DNA of 9,775 bases from an uncultured Ruminococcus sp. (GTDB lineage: Bacteria; Bacillota; Clostridia; Oscillospirales; Ruminococcaceae), in contig CALESG010000083.1 in the NCBI GenBank assembly GCA_937907215.1, forward strand, positions 1 to 9,775, written 5' to 3'. Shown piece after piece: positions 1 through 7,766 of this stretch; the stretch's first letter is position 1; every line of letters starts with the position of its first letter. The notes below the pieces were generated by a model, which saw only the letters and a program-made list of their open reading frames with translations, did no database searches and had not been told where the DNA came from. A program made the position numbers and the translations under genes.

Positions 1-33
1 CAGTTCCTTGACGGAACGGAAATTGAAGCATAA
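1..33 (+). CDS. 3' end of a convergent gene (partial)
   Basis: From base 1 the plus strand reads ten sense codons (residues QFLDGTEIEA) and then TAA at 31-33. A strong plus-strand terminator follows 14 bases later, which is what the end of a real gene looks like. Only the C-terminus is inside the window, and I do not recognise the protein. It would be transcribed towards phoR, so the two genes converge on the shared hairpin. Ten open codons alone are weak evidence; the terminator placement carries the call. Confidence 0.45.
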   Translation, partial: QFLDGTEIEA

Positions 34-47
34 GCACATAAAACATT

Positions 48-88
48 GCCGCCGTAGTGATCAATACGGTTACTGCGGCGGCTTTTTT
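48..88 (+). terminator. Rho-independent terminator, possibly bidirectional
   Basis: An 11-bp GC-rich stem is formed by 48-58 (GCCGCCGTAGT) and 72-82 (ACTGCGGCGGC), with one T-G wobble and a 13-nt loop. Six T residues follow at 83-88 on the plus strand. This fits the end of the plus-strand gene that stops at base 33. Read on the minus strand, the hairpin lies about 35 nt past the phoR stop and is followed after a few bases by TTTT, so it may also stop the pst-phoPR transcript, though less efficiently. Confidence 0.8.
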
Positions 89-116
89 ACACTATATCAA
101 AAGAAAACGTTGCTTT

Positions 117-1766
117 TTATTTAAAAATCACACTTACCAAAGTTCCGGCATTTTCTTTACTTTCCAGTTCAATTTCGGCATTGTGATAAATCGCTCCATG
201 CTTGACGATAGCAAGCCCAAGACCGGTTCCGCCGATGGATTTGGAGCGTGCCTTGTCAACTCTATAAAAACGTTCAAAAACACGGCTTTGCTGCGCTGTC
301 GGAATGCCGATTCCTGTATCACGAACGATCAGTTTAACCTTACTGTCCGCTAAGCTGACTATTATATCTACAATGCCGTTTTCCTTATTGTATTTTATAG
401 CATTGTCACAAAGATTATATATCATTTCATCAAGAATTTTCCGTACTCCGATAACTTCCGCAGTATCGCCTATCACATTGATTTTAATGTTTTTCTTATC
501 AGCTTCTGCACGAAGTCTTTCAGCAACCTCCAAAGAAAGAGAATACAGATCAACAGTTTCTTTTTCATAAACAACGGTCTTTTCATCCAGTTCCGAAATC
601 TTCATAATATCAGAAACAAGTGAGATCAGTCTTTGCGCTTCCTCATAAATAGAATTCGAAAAGTCAATCACCATTTCATTCGGGGTATCGCCGTTTTTCA
701 TGATTTCAGCAAATCCTGATATAGAAGTAAGGGGCGTTTTCAGTTCGTGAGAAACATTTGATGTAAATTCACGCCTCAAATTTTCACTGTTAACACTTTC
801 TGTAACGTCTAAAATCACAACGACAGCGCCTATAATATTATTCTCATCTAACACAGGATTAGCAATGAAACGATAATATTTCCCGTCAGATTCTGTTTCC
901 GATTCGTTACGTACTCCTGACAAAACACGTTCCAACATCTTTCTGAATGCTTTTGAGCGATTTACAGAAAGAACATTTTCGCTTTCTGCCTCAGACATAT
1001 TCAGCAGTTTCATTGCTGCCGTATTATGTGTCAGAATACGCATCTCACTATCAATGACAAGAAATCCTTCACTCATATTTTCAGTAATAAGCTTAAATTC
1101 TTCCTGCATCTGCATCGCATCTTTTAACTGCTTTTCAATGATTTTACGTTGATTTGCAATTTTTTTCAGAAATGGTGTAAGTTCTTCATAAGTCTCATTA
1201 TTTTCCGGATGTTCAAGATCGAGCGTATTGATCGGCTCTACAAGTTTTGCAGATACCCTGTGACATAACCATATTGAAATCAATATTGATATAAAAATAA
1301 CGATCAGTACAGGCTGCAGCAAACTAAGTAATATTACAACAACCGTATCATGTCTTGCAGAAATTCTAAGGATATTTCCGTCATTGATTTTTACTGCATA
1401 ATATATGATTTTTTCTGTTAATGTATCAGAATATCGTGAACTTGTTCCACTTCCGTTTTGTATCGCTTCTTTGACTTCTTCACGGTCAATGTGGTTTTCA
1501 AGAACGTCTGTGTCTGCAACAGTATCCGCAATCACAGTTCCGTCGGGAGCAATCAGCGTAATACGTTCATTTTCATTTTCAATGCTGTCAAGATATTCAA
1601 TGCCCTCGTTTTCGATTGCTATGGAAATATATGCCGCTTCCCTTTTCAGTTCATTGATCAGCTGCGATTCAAAATAATCGTAAAGTATCCCCATAATCAG
1701 AACGATACTGGACAGCAGAACAAGCAGCGTTACAAGCATGGATGAACGAAAAATTTTGTTATGCAT
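117..1766 (-). CDS. phoR: Phosphate-regulon sensor histidine kinase PhoR
   Basis: Membrane sensor kinase that phosphorylates PhoP under phosphate limitation. Numbering is from the ATG at 1766 (549 aa). A transmembrane helix lies at about 10-31. An extracytoplasmic domain at about 32-140 contains ITLIAPDGTVIADT, typical of clostridial PhoR. A second helix spans about 141-168. A degenerate HAMP-like linker leads to a PAS domain at about 224-325. The HisKA motif SHELKTP has phosphoacceptor His340. The ATPase domain shows the N box (NLCDNAIKYN), G1 (DTGIG, about 483-487), F box (FERFYR) and G2 (GGTGLGL, about 512-518). All catalytic motifs are intact. The start is uncertain: a GTG at 1775 is in frame, but the ATG at 1766 has GGTGAGG just upstream. 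The ATG start overlaps the end of phoP by 8 nt, which suggests translational coupling. It is the last gene of the operon. The named role follows from family and context. Confidence 0.93.
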   Translation of the reverse strand: MHNKIFRSSMLVTLLVLLSSIVLIMGILYDYFESQLINELKREAAYISIAIENEGIEYLDSIENENERITLIAPDGTVIADTVADTDVLENHIDREEVKEAIQNGSGTSSRYSDTLTEKIIYYAVKINDGNILRISARHDTVVVILLSLLQPVLIVIFISILISIWLCHRVSAKLVEPINTLDLEHPENNETYEELTPFLKKIANQRKIIEKQLKDAMQMQEEFKLITENMSEGFLVIDSEMRILTHNTAAMKLLNMSEAESENVLSVNRSKAFRKMLERVLSGVRNESETESDGKYYRFIANPVLDENNIIGAVVVILDVTESVNSENLRREFTSNVSHELKTPLTSISGFAEIMKNGDTPNEMVIDFSNSIYEEAQRLISLVSDIMKISELDEKTVVYEKETVDLYSLSLEVAERLRAEADKKNIKINVIGDTAEVIGVRKILDEMIYNLCDNAIKYNKENGIVDIIVSLADSKVKLIVRDTGIGIPTAQQSRVFERFYRVDKARSKSIGGTGLGLAIVKHGAIYHNAEIELESKENAGTLVSVIFK

Positions 1767-2439
1767 GAGCCTCACCGCCTATCTGATAGCCGATGTTCTT
1801 CACCGTCTGAATATATTTTCCGGCAGTTCCAAGCTTCATACGAAGATTACGGATATGCACATCAAGGGTTCTGGATTCGCCGTAATATTCGCCCCATACC
1901 TTTGCAAAAAGCTCCTCACGAGTCAGAACTTTTCCGTCAGCTTCCAACAATACTGTCAGCAGATGATACTCTTTGTAGGACAAGGAAACCGACTTTCCAT
2001 TGACTTCCACAATATGCCGTTCAGGATTTACAAGCAGCTCTCCGATACGATATGTTTTTTCTGTAACAAATTTTTTCCTGCTTCGTCTCAGAACTGCACG
2101 CACTCTTGAAACCAGTTCAGTGATGCCAAAGGGTTTGGCAATATAGTCGTCCGCACCCGAATCAAGCCCGGTCACCTTATCAATTTCGCTGTCCTTTGCA
2201 GTCATCATAATGACATATATCGCTTCATCTTTGCGGCGGATTTTTTTCAGAATGGCAATGCCGTCCTCTTCCGGCAGCATAATATCAAGTAAAATCAAGT
2301 CCGGCTTTTGTTCTTCATATGCAGTGTAAAACGCACTGGGAAGCGGAAATCCCTTTACACAATAACCCTCTTTCGCAAGTGCATAACAGACAAGCTTGCG
2401 GATATTGTCATCATCTTCAAGAACATATATATTCTCCAT
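1759..2439 (-). CDS. phoP: Phosphate-regulon response regulator PhoP (OmpR/PhoB family)
   Basis: DNA-binding partner of PhoR, expected to activate the pst and phoA promoters when phosphorylated. It has 226 aa, the usual OmpR/PhoB length. The receiver domain (about 1-118) has the acidic pair Asp9/Asp10, phosphoacceptor Asp52 in LLDIMLPEEDG, the switch Thr80 and Lys102 in KPF. A winged-helix DNA-binding domain follows at about 128-222, with the conserved TREELFAKVWG and RTLDVHIRNLRMKL recognition-helix region. The gene starts 49 nt after the phoU stop, the largest gap in the operon, and has its own promoter-like sequence there. AAAGG and GGTGG precede the ATG. It overlaps phoR. The phosphate role is inferred from linkage to pst, phoU and phoA; the family assignment itself is certain. 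Confidence 0.95.
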   Translation of the reverse strand: MENIYVLEDDDNIRKLVCYALAKEGYCVKGFPLPSAFYTAYEEQKPDLILLDIMLPEEDGIAILKKIRRKDEAIYVIMMTAKDSEIDKVTGLDSGADDYIAKPFGITELVSRVRAVLRRSRKKFVTEKTYRIGELLVNPERHIVEVNGKSVSLSYKEYHLLTVLLEADGKVLTREELFAKVWGEYYGESRTLDVHIRNLRMKLGTAGKYIQTVKNIGYQIGGEAHA

Positions 2440-2463
2440 TTAAGCCACCGACCTTTCTCTCCT

Positions 2464-2492
2464 ATTATACACCATTCTTAAAAGTGAATCAA
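2464..2492 (-). promoter_or_regulatory. Internal sigma-A-type promoter for phoPR
   Basis: On the minus strand a -35 hexamer TTGATT (2487-2492) is followed by exactly 17 bp and a perfect -10 TATAAT (2464-2469). The -35 matches consensus at four of six positions. The predicted start near 2457 gives a leader of about 18 nt with AAAGG ahead of the phoP ATG at 2439. The -35 overlaps the phoU stop codon. Near-consensus elements suggest constitutive supply of PhoP and PhoR in addition to operon read-through. The elements are seen directly; activity is inferred. Confidence 0.65.
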
Positions 2493-2505
2493 CATGAAAT
2501 GTTAA
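2489..2505. promoter_or_regulatory. Near-palindrome overlapping the phoPR -35 (candidate operator)
   Basis: The 17 bases contain perfect inverted arms AACAT and ATGTT around GAA, with a further outer A-T pair. On the minus strand it begins TTAACA, the same hexamer found in the pstS promoter module and the known core of Gram-positive PhoP boxes. It overlaps the -35 of the internal promoter, where a bound regulator would affect phoPR transcription. It also encodes the last codons of phoU, so chance similarity is possible. Confidence 0.35.
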
Positions 2506-3142
2506 AATCATGCCGACCCGTAATTGCATAAATCACCCACTCTGCAATATTTTCTGCATGATCGCCGATACGCTCAAAGTATTTTGCTATCATCAGAAGG
2601 TCTACCAGTGATTCCGCATCATCATGACCATTCCGCACTGCTTCTATCAGTTCCTTTTTCACTTTCAGGAAAATTTCATCGACCGTATCGTCCATGGAGA
2701 TAACTAAATATGCTATATCAATATCTTTTTTCACGAATGAATCAACGCTGTTATTAACCATATGCACAACGGCTTCTGCCATATCTGTAATATGAACTCC
2801 GGAACTAAGATCGGAAAGGTGTACATATTCTGCAATTTCGGCAATATCCTCCGCCTGATCGCCGATACGCTCCATATCGGAAATCATTTTCAATGCAGAA
2901 GTAATCAACCGGAAATCTGTTGCAACAGGCTGCTGGTGCATTAACAGCTTCATGCAGTGGGATTCGATATCACGTTCCTTGCGGTCAATCTGTTTTTCAG
3001 CGTCAACAGCATTTTCCTTCATTTCTGTGTCACGGTCAACCAGATATTTTACAGCATAGGCAATTGCTTCTTCGCACAATGCACCCATTCTGATCAGTTC
3101 GTTATTCAGCTGTAAAAGCTGTTCGTCAAAACGATTTCTCAT
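2489..3142 (-). CDS. phoU: Phosphate transport system regulatory protein PhoU
   Basis: Cytoplasmic helical protein that, in studied bacteria, links the Pst transporter to PhoR and represses the Pho response when phosphate is ample. It has 217 aa, the family's usual length, with two three-helix-bundle repeats. Each carries the metal-binding signature: DMERIGDQAED near 89-99 and YFERIGDHAEN near 188-198. The ATG at 3142 was chosen over a longer in-frame start at 3220 because AGGAAGG lies 10 nt upstream, the N-terminus MRNRFDEQL is typical of PhoU, and the longer form would run well into pstB. Only one base separates it from the pstB stop. Its place after pstB matches the usual pst-phoU order. 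Confidence 0.95.
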   Translation of the reverse strand: MRNRFDEQLLQLNNELIRMGALCEEAIAYAVKYLVDRDTEMKENAVDAEKQIDRKERDIESHCMKLLMHQQPVATDFRLITSALKMISDMERIGDQAEDIAEIAEYVHLSDLSSGVHITDMAEAVVHMVNNSVDSFVKKDIDIAYLVISMDDTVDEIFLKVKKELIEAVRNGHDDAESLVDLLMIAKYFERIGDHAENIAEWVIYAITGRHDFNISC

Positions 3143-3143
3143 A

Positions 3144-3905
3144 TCAACCAAACCTTCCTGTAATATAATCTTCCGTACGTTTGTCAGCAGGATTTGAAAA
3201 CATTTTATCCGTGCTGTCAAATTCTATAACTTCCCCCAACAAGAAAAACGCTGTTTTATCGGCGATTCTTGCCGCCTGCTGCATATTGTGAGTGACCATA
3301 ATAATGGTATACTTTTCACGAAGTTCTACCGCCAAATCCTCGATTTTCGATGTAGAAATGGGGTCAAGTGCAGAAGTGGGCTCGTCCATGAGAAGTATTT
3401 CAGGCTCGACCGCTAAAGCCCGTGCAATGCAAAGTCTCTGCTGCTGACCGCCGCTCATTCCAAGAGCGCTTTTTTTCAGTCTGTCTTTGCATTCGTCCCA
3501 GATTGCCGCCTTACGCAAAGAATCTTCTACGATTTCGTCCAGCTTCACCTTAGACTTAATACCGTGAATACGAGGTCCGTAAGCGATATTGTCGTAAATG
3601 CTCATGGGAAAGGGATTAGGCTTTTGGAATACCATTCCCACACGTTTGCGGAGAATATTTACATCGTAACTTTTGTAAATATCAACGCCGTCAAAGGTAA
3701 TTTCGCCCTCGATACGACATCCTTCCACAAGATCGTTCATGCGGTTGAGCGATTTCAGAAATGTGGATTTTCCGCAGCCTGAGGGACCTATTAAAGCCGT
3801 GATCTGTCTTTCAGGCAAGGCAATGTTGATATCTTTCAGTGCATGATTCGCTCCGTACCAAAGATTCATATTTTTTGCTTCAATAATATTATCTTTCACG
3901 TTCAT
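3144..3905 (-). CDS. pstB: Phosphate ABC transporter ATP-binding protein PstB
   Basis: ATPase subunit that powers high-affinity phosphate import through PstC-PstA (253 aa, normal length). Visible motifs are Walker A GPSGCGKST (40-48), Q-loop Gln94 in VFQKPNPFP, which is characteristic of PstB, the ABC signature SGGQQQR (151-157), Walker B ILLMDEPTSALDP (170-182), and the switch His206 in MVTHN. All are intact. The ATG overlaps the pstA stop in an ATGA junction, and AAAGGA lies just upstream, so translation is probably coupled to pstA. The family is unmistakable, and substrate specificity is supported by the PstB-type sequence and the operon. Confidence 0.97.
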   Translation of the reverse strand: MNVKDNIIEAKNMNLWYGANHALKDINIALPERQITALIGPSGCGKSTFLKSLNRMNDLVEGCRIEGEITFDGVDIYKSYDVNILRKRVGMVFQKPNPFPMSIYDNIAYGPRIHGIKSKVKLDEIVEDSLRKAAIWDECKDRLKKSALGMSGGQQQRLCIARALAVEPEILLMDEPTSALDPISTSKIEDLAVELREKYTIIMVTHNMQQAARIADKTAFFLLGEVIEFDSTDKMFSNPADKRTEDYITGRFG

Positions 3906-4762
3906 TGTCCTTTCTTCAGCTTTTTTGCTGCAAATTTAGCGGATAGATTCAGCAGTAACGTCAGTATCAAAAGTACTGCCGCAATGGCAAATGCAGTATC
4001 GAAATCCCCACGTTCCTTAGCGTACATATAAAGCGAAACCGTCAGCGTTGAACCTGCTTTTCCAGGAGTAACAGCTTCAAATATTCCCAATACCTCATTT
4101 GCCATACCCGCCGTAAAAAGCAGCGCTGCACTTTCTCCGACAATTCTTCCAACTGACAAGATACATCCCGTTACAATACCGTCAACAGCTGACGGCAGTA
4201 CAGTGGTTCGTATCATATACCATTTTCCTGCACCAAGCGCCAATCCGCCCTCACGGTAACTGTCGGGAACTGTTTTCAGGCTTTCCTGCGTTGTCCGGAT
4301 AATGGTCGGCAAAGTCATGATAACAAGCGTCAATGCTCCTGCTATCAGGCTCGTTCCGAGAGAGCAGAACTGCACGAATATCAGCATTCCCACAAGCCCG
4401 TAAATAATCGACGGAATACCTGCAAGAGTTTCTATCGCCAATTCTATCAAATGAACCGCTTTTTTATTTTTTGCATATTCATTCAGATAAATCGCAGCTC
4501 CAACGCCCAGCGGAAGAACGATAACAAGCGTTATCAGAATGATGTACAGCGTATTCAGAATATTAGGAAGGATTCCTGTTGTTTCATTTAACAGGCTCGG
4601 TTTGGAGATCAATAAATTCAGGGAAATATGTTGCAGTCCTTTCAAAAGAATACATAAAATTATTCCCAATAATACGAGACATATAATGCCAGTTGCCGCC
4701 CATATAAGACCATTCAGAACAGCACATTTGATTTTTCGTGACTTTGAGATTTCTTCATTCAT
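3902..4762 (-). CDS. pstA: Phosphate ABC transporter permease PstA
   Basis: Second membrane subunit of the phosphate importer (286 aa). Six hydrophobic segments are visible at about 18-40, 70-93, 110-132, 137-155, 194-215 and 256-275. The EAA-type loop that contacts PstB is at about 170-195 (EGGLALGAGKWYM). The stretch LAGIPSIIYGLVG (113-125) is typical of Pst permeases. AGGAAG lies 7 nt before the ATG. It starts 4 nt after pstC and overlaps pstB by 4 nt. Assigned PstA rather than PstC by gene order and its shorter periplasm-facing region; both belong to the BPD_transp_1 family. Confidence 0.95.
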   Translation of the reverse strand: MNEEISKSRKIKCAVLNGLIWAATGIICLVLLGIILCILLKGLQHISLNLLISKPSLLNETTGILPNILNTLYIILITLVIVLPLGVGAAIYLNEYAKNKKAVHLIELAIETLAGIPSIIYGLVGMLIFVQFCSLGTSLIAGALTLVIMTLPTIIRTTQESLKTVPDSYREGGLALGAGKWYMIRTTVLPSAVDGIVTGCILSVGRIVGESAALLFTAGMANEVLGIFEAVTPGKAGSTLTVSLYMYAKERGDFDTAFAIAAVLLILTLLLNLSAKFAAKKLKKGQ

Positions 4763-4766
4763 TTCA

Positions 4767-5669
4767 TCACTTCCTGTTCTTTTTTACGATCAGATTCAGC
4801 GCAAGATTGATGCCCAAAATGAATGCAAACAGCACCAACGCTACGGAAAATAATGCCTGTCTCTGCAATCCTGAAGAATAAGACATCTCGCTTGCAACTG
4901 CCGTTGTCAGGAAACGGACGCTTTTGAAAAGTCCAGGCATATTTGCAACGTTTCCTGCTACCATCATGACTGCCATTGCTTCGCCGATCGCCCTGCCGAT
5001 TCCGAGAACTACAGAGGCAAGGATTCCGCTTTTTGCGGCGGGCAATGTTACCTTGAAAATAGTTTCGATTTTGGTTGCTCCCAGTGCCAAAGAGGCTTCT
5101 TCGTACTCTTTCGGTACGGCACGGATTGCCGTTTCCGATACTGAAATGACCGACGGCAATATCATGACAGCAAGGACTAAAATTGCAGAAAACAGATTTG
5201 CACCGTCCGGCAATCCGAAAAATTCACGTACTGTCGGAACAATGATGATCATTCCCACAAGACCATACACAACAGAAGGTATTCCTGACATCAGGCTGAC
5301 TGCGCCGCTTACAAATGATGCTGTTCGTTTACCTGCGATCTTTGCAAGAAAAACTGCACATAAAATTCCCAGCGGAACACCTATTAGAATTGCTCCGAAC
5401 GTACCGTAAACAGAGCTCAGAATGAACGGCAGGATTCCATAAGCCGGCTCGGCAGCTGTGGAAGCCCATTCTGTACCGAAAAGGAAATCTGTTAAACCAA
5501 TCTCTCCGATTGCCGGAGTTCCTGAAACGACCAGAAATATTGTGATCACCAGCACAAATGCCACAGCAATAAATCCGCATACGGTAAACAGCAAATTCAT
5601 GCTTTTTTCGAGAAATCCTGAGATTTTTTTCAATTTTCCCATGTTAGCAGCTTCTTTCTTCTGCGTCAT
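4767..5669 (-). CDS. pstC: Phosphate ABC transporter permease PstC
   Basis: First membrane subunit of the phosphate importer, pairing with PstA. From the ATG at 5669 it has 300 aa. There is a strong N-terminal transmembrane helix, an outward-facing segment containing the PstC-typical LTDFLFGTEW, then five further helices. The Pst permease motif SGIPSVVYGLVG is present, and an EAA loop (YEEASLALGATKIETIF) contacts PstB. The start is uncertain. The ATG at 5669 lies 10 nt after the pstS stop but has no clear ribosome binding site. An in-frame ATG at 5642 (291 aa) has a purine-rich AGAAAGAAG upstream. A GTG at 5702 inside pstS is less likely. No hairpin is seen between pstS and pstC. Confidence 0.94.
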   Translation of the reverse strand: MTQKKEAANMGKLKKISGFLEKSMNLLFTVCGFIAVAFVLVITIFLVVSGTPAIGEIGLTDFLFGTEWASTAAEPAYGILPFILSSVYGTFGAILIGVPLGILCAVFLAKIAGKRTASFVSGAVSLMSGIPSVVYGLVGMIIIVPTVREFFGLPDGANLFSAILVLAVMILPSVISVSETAIRAVPKEYEEASLALGATKIETIFKVTLPAAKSGILASVVLGIGRAIGEAMAVMMVAGNVANMPGLFKSVRFLTTAVASEMSYSSGLQRQALFSVALVLFAFILGINLALNLIVKKNRK

Positions 5670-5679
5670 ATTCAATACT

Positions 5680-6498
5680 TTACTTTGCAACTGGAACTGC
5701 ACCTGCCTTTGTGATATATTCGTCTGCCTGGCTGCTCATGCAGAAATCAAAGAAATCCTTTGCTGAACCAGTCAATTCCTTATCTTTTTTTGTGACAAGT
5801 ACAAAATTACGCTGAATCTTGTAATCCCCGCTGAGAATCGTTTCATCAGACGGCATAATACCCTCAACGCTGATCGTCTGCACCTGATCGCTGACCGATG
5901 CAAGAGAAGCATATCCGATCGCATTTGGATTAGATGATACAGTCTGCACCACATCGCCTGTAGATGTCAGTTCCTGTGCATACTTGCAGTTATCAGCCGT
6001 TCCTGTGATAGATTCAAAGCCGTCACGAGTACCGGATGCCGCTTCTCTTCCGATGCATACAATGGGGGCATCTTTACCTCCGACTTCCTGCCAGTTGGTG
6101 ACTTCTCCCTTATAGACCTGTGCAATCTGCTCAACTGTCAAATCAGCAACAGGATTTTCGGGATTGACTATGACTGCAATACCGTCAACAGCGACAACTG
6201 TTTCGTTCAGATCTGCCTTTTCCTCATCTTTGAGGTTACGGCTTGCAAGACCGATGTCGCAGCGTCCCTCCTGTACTGCCTGAATGCCTGCTCCTGAACC
6301 TGTAGGATTATATGTAACCTTCACATCTGAATTCTTCCCCATATATGCTTCGCTCAGATATCCTATCACCTTTTCCATAGAGGTTGAACCGTCTGTGGAT
6401 ACTGTTTTCTGCGAACTTTCGCCGCAGCCTGTCATCGCTCCCATTGCAAGAACTGCCGTCATTACCATACTACTCAAAATTTTAGTTGTTTTCATCAT
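5680..6498 (-). CDS. pstS: Phosphate-binding lipoprotein PstS
   Basis: Surface-anchored receptor that captures phosphate and delivers it to PstC-PstA (272 aa). The N-terminus is a lipoprotein signal: Lys, a hydrophobic stretch at 7-21, then MTGC with lipid-carrying Cys25. Phosphate-loop motifs are DGSTSMEKV (36-44), PTGSGAGIQAV (65-75) and REAASGTRDGFE (151-162), as expected for the PstS/PBP family. Two adjacent ATG codons (6498 and 6495) could start it; AAAGGA sits about 9-12 nt upstream. It is the first gene of the pst operon and follows the duplicated promoter module by about 57 nt of leader. The signal peptide and its DNA closely resemble those of phoA in this window. Confidence 0.96.
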   Translation of the reverse strand: MMKTTKILSSMVMTAVLAMGAMTGCGESSQKTVSTDGSTSMEKVIGYLSEAYMGKNSDVKVTYNPTGSGAGIQAVQEGRCDIGLASRNLKDEEKADLNETVVAVDGIAVIVNPENPVADLTVEQIAQVYKGEVTNWQEVGGKDAPIVCIGREAASGTRDGFESITGTADNCKYAQELTSTGDVVQTVSSNPNAIGYASLASVSDQVQTISVEGIMPSDETILSGDYKIQRNFVLVTKKDKELTGSAKDFFDFCMSSQADEYITKAGAVPVAK

Positions 6499-6541
6499 AC
6501 TTATTTTCCTTTCAGAATTGATATTTTGGAACTTGTTTTTA

Positions 6542-6613
6542 CTTTGCCTTTCAGCATATTCAGTATACTGCTTTTCATGTTAAGTCTGAAATCATCTGTA
6601 TGTAAATTGTATG
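6542..6613 (-). promoter_or_regulatory. pstS promoter with Pho-box-like repeats (module copy 1)
   Basis: On the minus strand there is a -10 TATACT (6562-6567) and, 17 bp upstream, a poor -35 TTCAGA (6585-6590). Upstream and overlapping are CATACA at 6608-6613 and again at 6597-6602, exactly 11 bp apart, then TTTCAG (6586-6591) on the same 11-bp phase. TTTACA (6601-6606) and TTAACA (6578-6583) also occur. About 11-bp spacing and TTAACA-like hexamers are the known hallmarks of PhoP/PhoB sites, and a weak -35 fits activator dependence. The block matches 9458-9529 at 66 of 72 positions. The predicted transcript start is near 6555. PhoP binding is inferred. Confidence 0.8.
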
Positions 6614-7750
6614 TTAAGCTCTGCTATTTTTACGTGTCAGAAGAAATCCGCTTGTAATTGCCGTCAGTGGTGCTACAGTAACAAGTCCAAATGAACCTAC
6701 AATTGTATGAACAATCTCAGCAGCAACGTATTTGTAATTCAGTATAAACTCGATTGGCGTTCCCTGTGCCATAAATACCATAAGAAGTGCGATATAACTT
6801 CCCGAATAGGCAAGCAGAAGCGTTGTTGTCGTTGAACCGCAGGCAGCACGTCCGACAGAAAATCCGGAACGAATCGCTTCCCATGCTGAAATATCAGGTT
6901 TTTTCTGCACAAGCTCGTATACAGAAGAACAAATGTCAACAGATAAATCCATGACCGCACCCGACGAACCTAAGAAAATAGATGCCATAAAAATACTTGT
7001 CAAATCAAGATGCTGGTAGCCTGCATACAATAAACTTTCACTTGATTCCATAACAGCGCCGTGAATTCGGAATAGGTCTGTAAAAACAACGCCAAGTACT
7101 GCTGTGACTGCTATTCCGAGAAATGCTCCTGATACAGATGCAAGACAGCGTCTGTCAAATCCGTAAATCAGACTGAGTATGATCGTTGTCATAAGCAATA
7201 CGATTCCAATTGACAGCCATATCGAATTCCAACCTTTCAGCATACATGGTACAAGAACTTTCCACATCAGCAGAATCGTTGTAATAAAGGACAATATCGC
7301 ACGAATTCCTGTTTTTCCCGCAAACAGTATGAGAAGCAGCAAAAAAAGCATGGCAAGAATCAATTCCTTATCCAGCCTGTAGTGATCTATCATGGTAACG
7401 GCTGTAATAACATCATGATCATGACTTATCACAATAAATGCCGTATCTCCATTTGAAAAGATTTTATCCTGTGCCAAAGAACCATTTAATCTGTTAACAG
7501 CAGTCACTACTTCTCCTTTGAATCTGCCGCCGAGAATTTTTACCTCACATCGCTGTTCACCTGTTCTGAGCAAACCATTATCTATAATGTCACTGTTATC
7601 AGCAGAAATGACTTCAGCCTTAACTCTTTCAGCATTCTGATAGGTAAGCTTTCCCTCATATCCTGTGGGAATCATCATAAGCACGATAATCAATAGTACA
7701 GAAAAAATAACAGGAGTGCTATTTTTCCACGAAAATTTCATTTTCTTCAT
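6614..7750 (-). CDS. YibE/F-family multi-pass membrane protein
   Basis: Predicted integral membrane protein (378 aa, usual for the family) of unknown molecular function. One N-terminal helix (about 12-28) is followed by an extracytoplasmic domain of about 100 residues (30-125). Seven or so helices follow, beginning near 129, 149, 176, 203, 249, 308 and 343. The family signature is visible in GSSGAVMDLSVDICSSVYEL (261-280) and in FSVGRAACGSTTTTLLLAYSG (297-317), where related proteins have a GRD/GTMTNTL-like sequence. GGAGTG lies 5 nt before the ATG. It sits between phoA and the pst promoter, so it is probably co-expressed with phoA by read-through of the hairpin at 7767-7793; I see no strong promoter of its own. 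Its stop codon directly abuts the pstS promoter module. A role in phosphate or phosphate-ester handling is a context-based guess only. Confidence 0.88.
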   Translation of the reverse strand: MKKMKFSWKNSTPVIFSVLLIIVLMMIPTGYEGKLTYQNAERVKAEVISADNSDIIDNGLLRTGEQRCEVKILGGRFKGEVVTAVNRLNGSLAQDKIFSNGDTAFIVISHDHDVITAVTMIDHYRLDKELILAMLFLLLLILFAGKTGIRAILSFITTILLMWKVLVPCMLKGWNSIWLSIGIVLLMTTIILSLIYGFDRRCLASVSGAFLGIAVTAVLGVVFTDLFRIHGAVMESSESLLYAGYQHLDLTSIFMASIFLGSSGAVMDLSVDICSSVYELVQKKPDISAWEAIRSGFSVGRAACGSTTTTLLLAYSGSYIALLMVFMAQGTPIEFILNYKYVAAEIVHTIVGSFGLVTVAPLTAITSGFLLTRKNSRA

Positions 7751-7766
7751 ATTTTCACTCCAATTA

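Noticed and set aside
1228..1270. Apparent lack of a standard HAMP domain after the second PhoR helix.
   Set aside because: The stretch PINTLDLEHPENNETYEEL is a degenerate HAMP-like linker seen in clostridial PhoR-type kinases, so it is not a defect or a novelty.
3143..3220. Longer phoU reading frame starting at 3220 inside pstB.
   Set aside because: The extra 26 residues do not resemble PhoU, overlap the conserved end of pstB, and the ATG at 3142 has a good AGGAAGG site.
4924..5409. Long plus-strand frame (161 codons) opposite pstC, and similar frames opposite other genes.
   Set aside because: Antisense shadows of well-supported genes, with Thr/Ala/Ile/Pro-rich composition expected from reversed membrane-protein codons and no family resemblance.
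6501..6557. Eighteen-codon frame in the pstS leader (ATG at 6557, TAA at 6501-6503).
   Set aside because: Its ATG lies at or before the predicted transcript start, it has no ribosome binding site, and the ATG is absent from the otherwise matching phoA copy.
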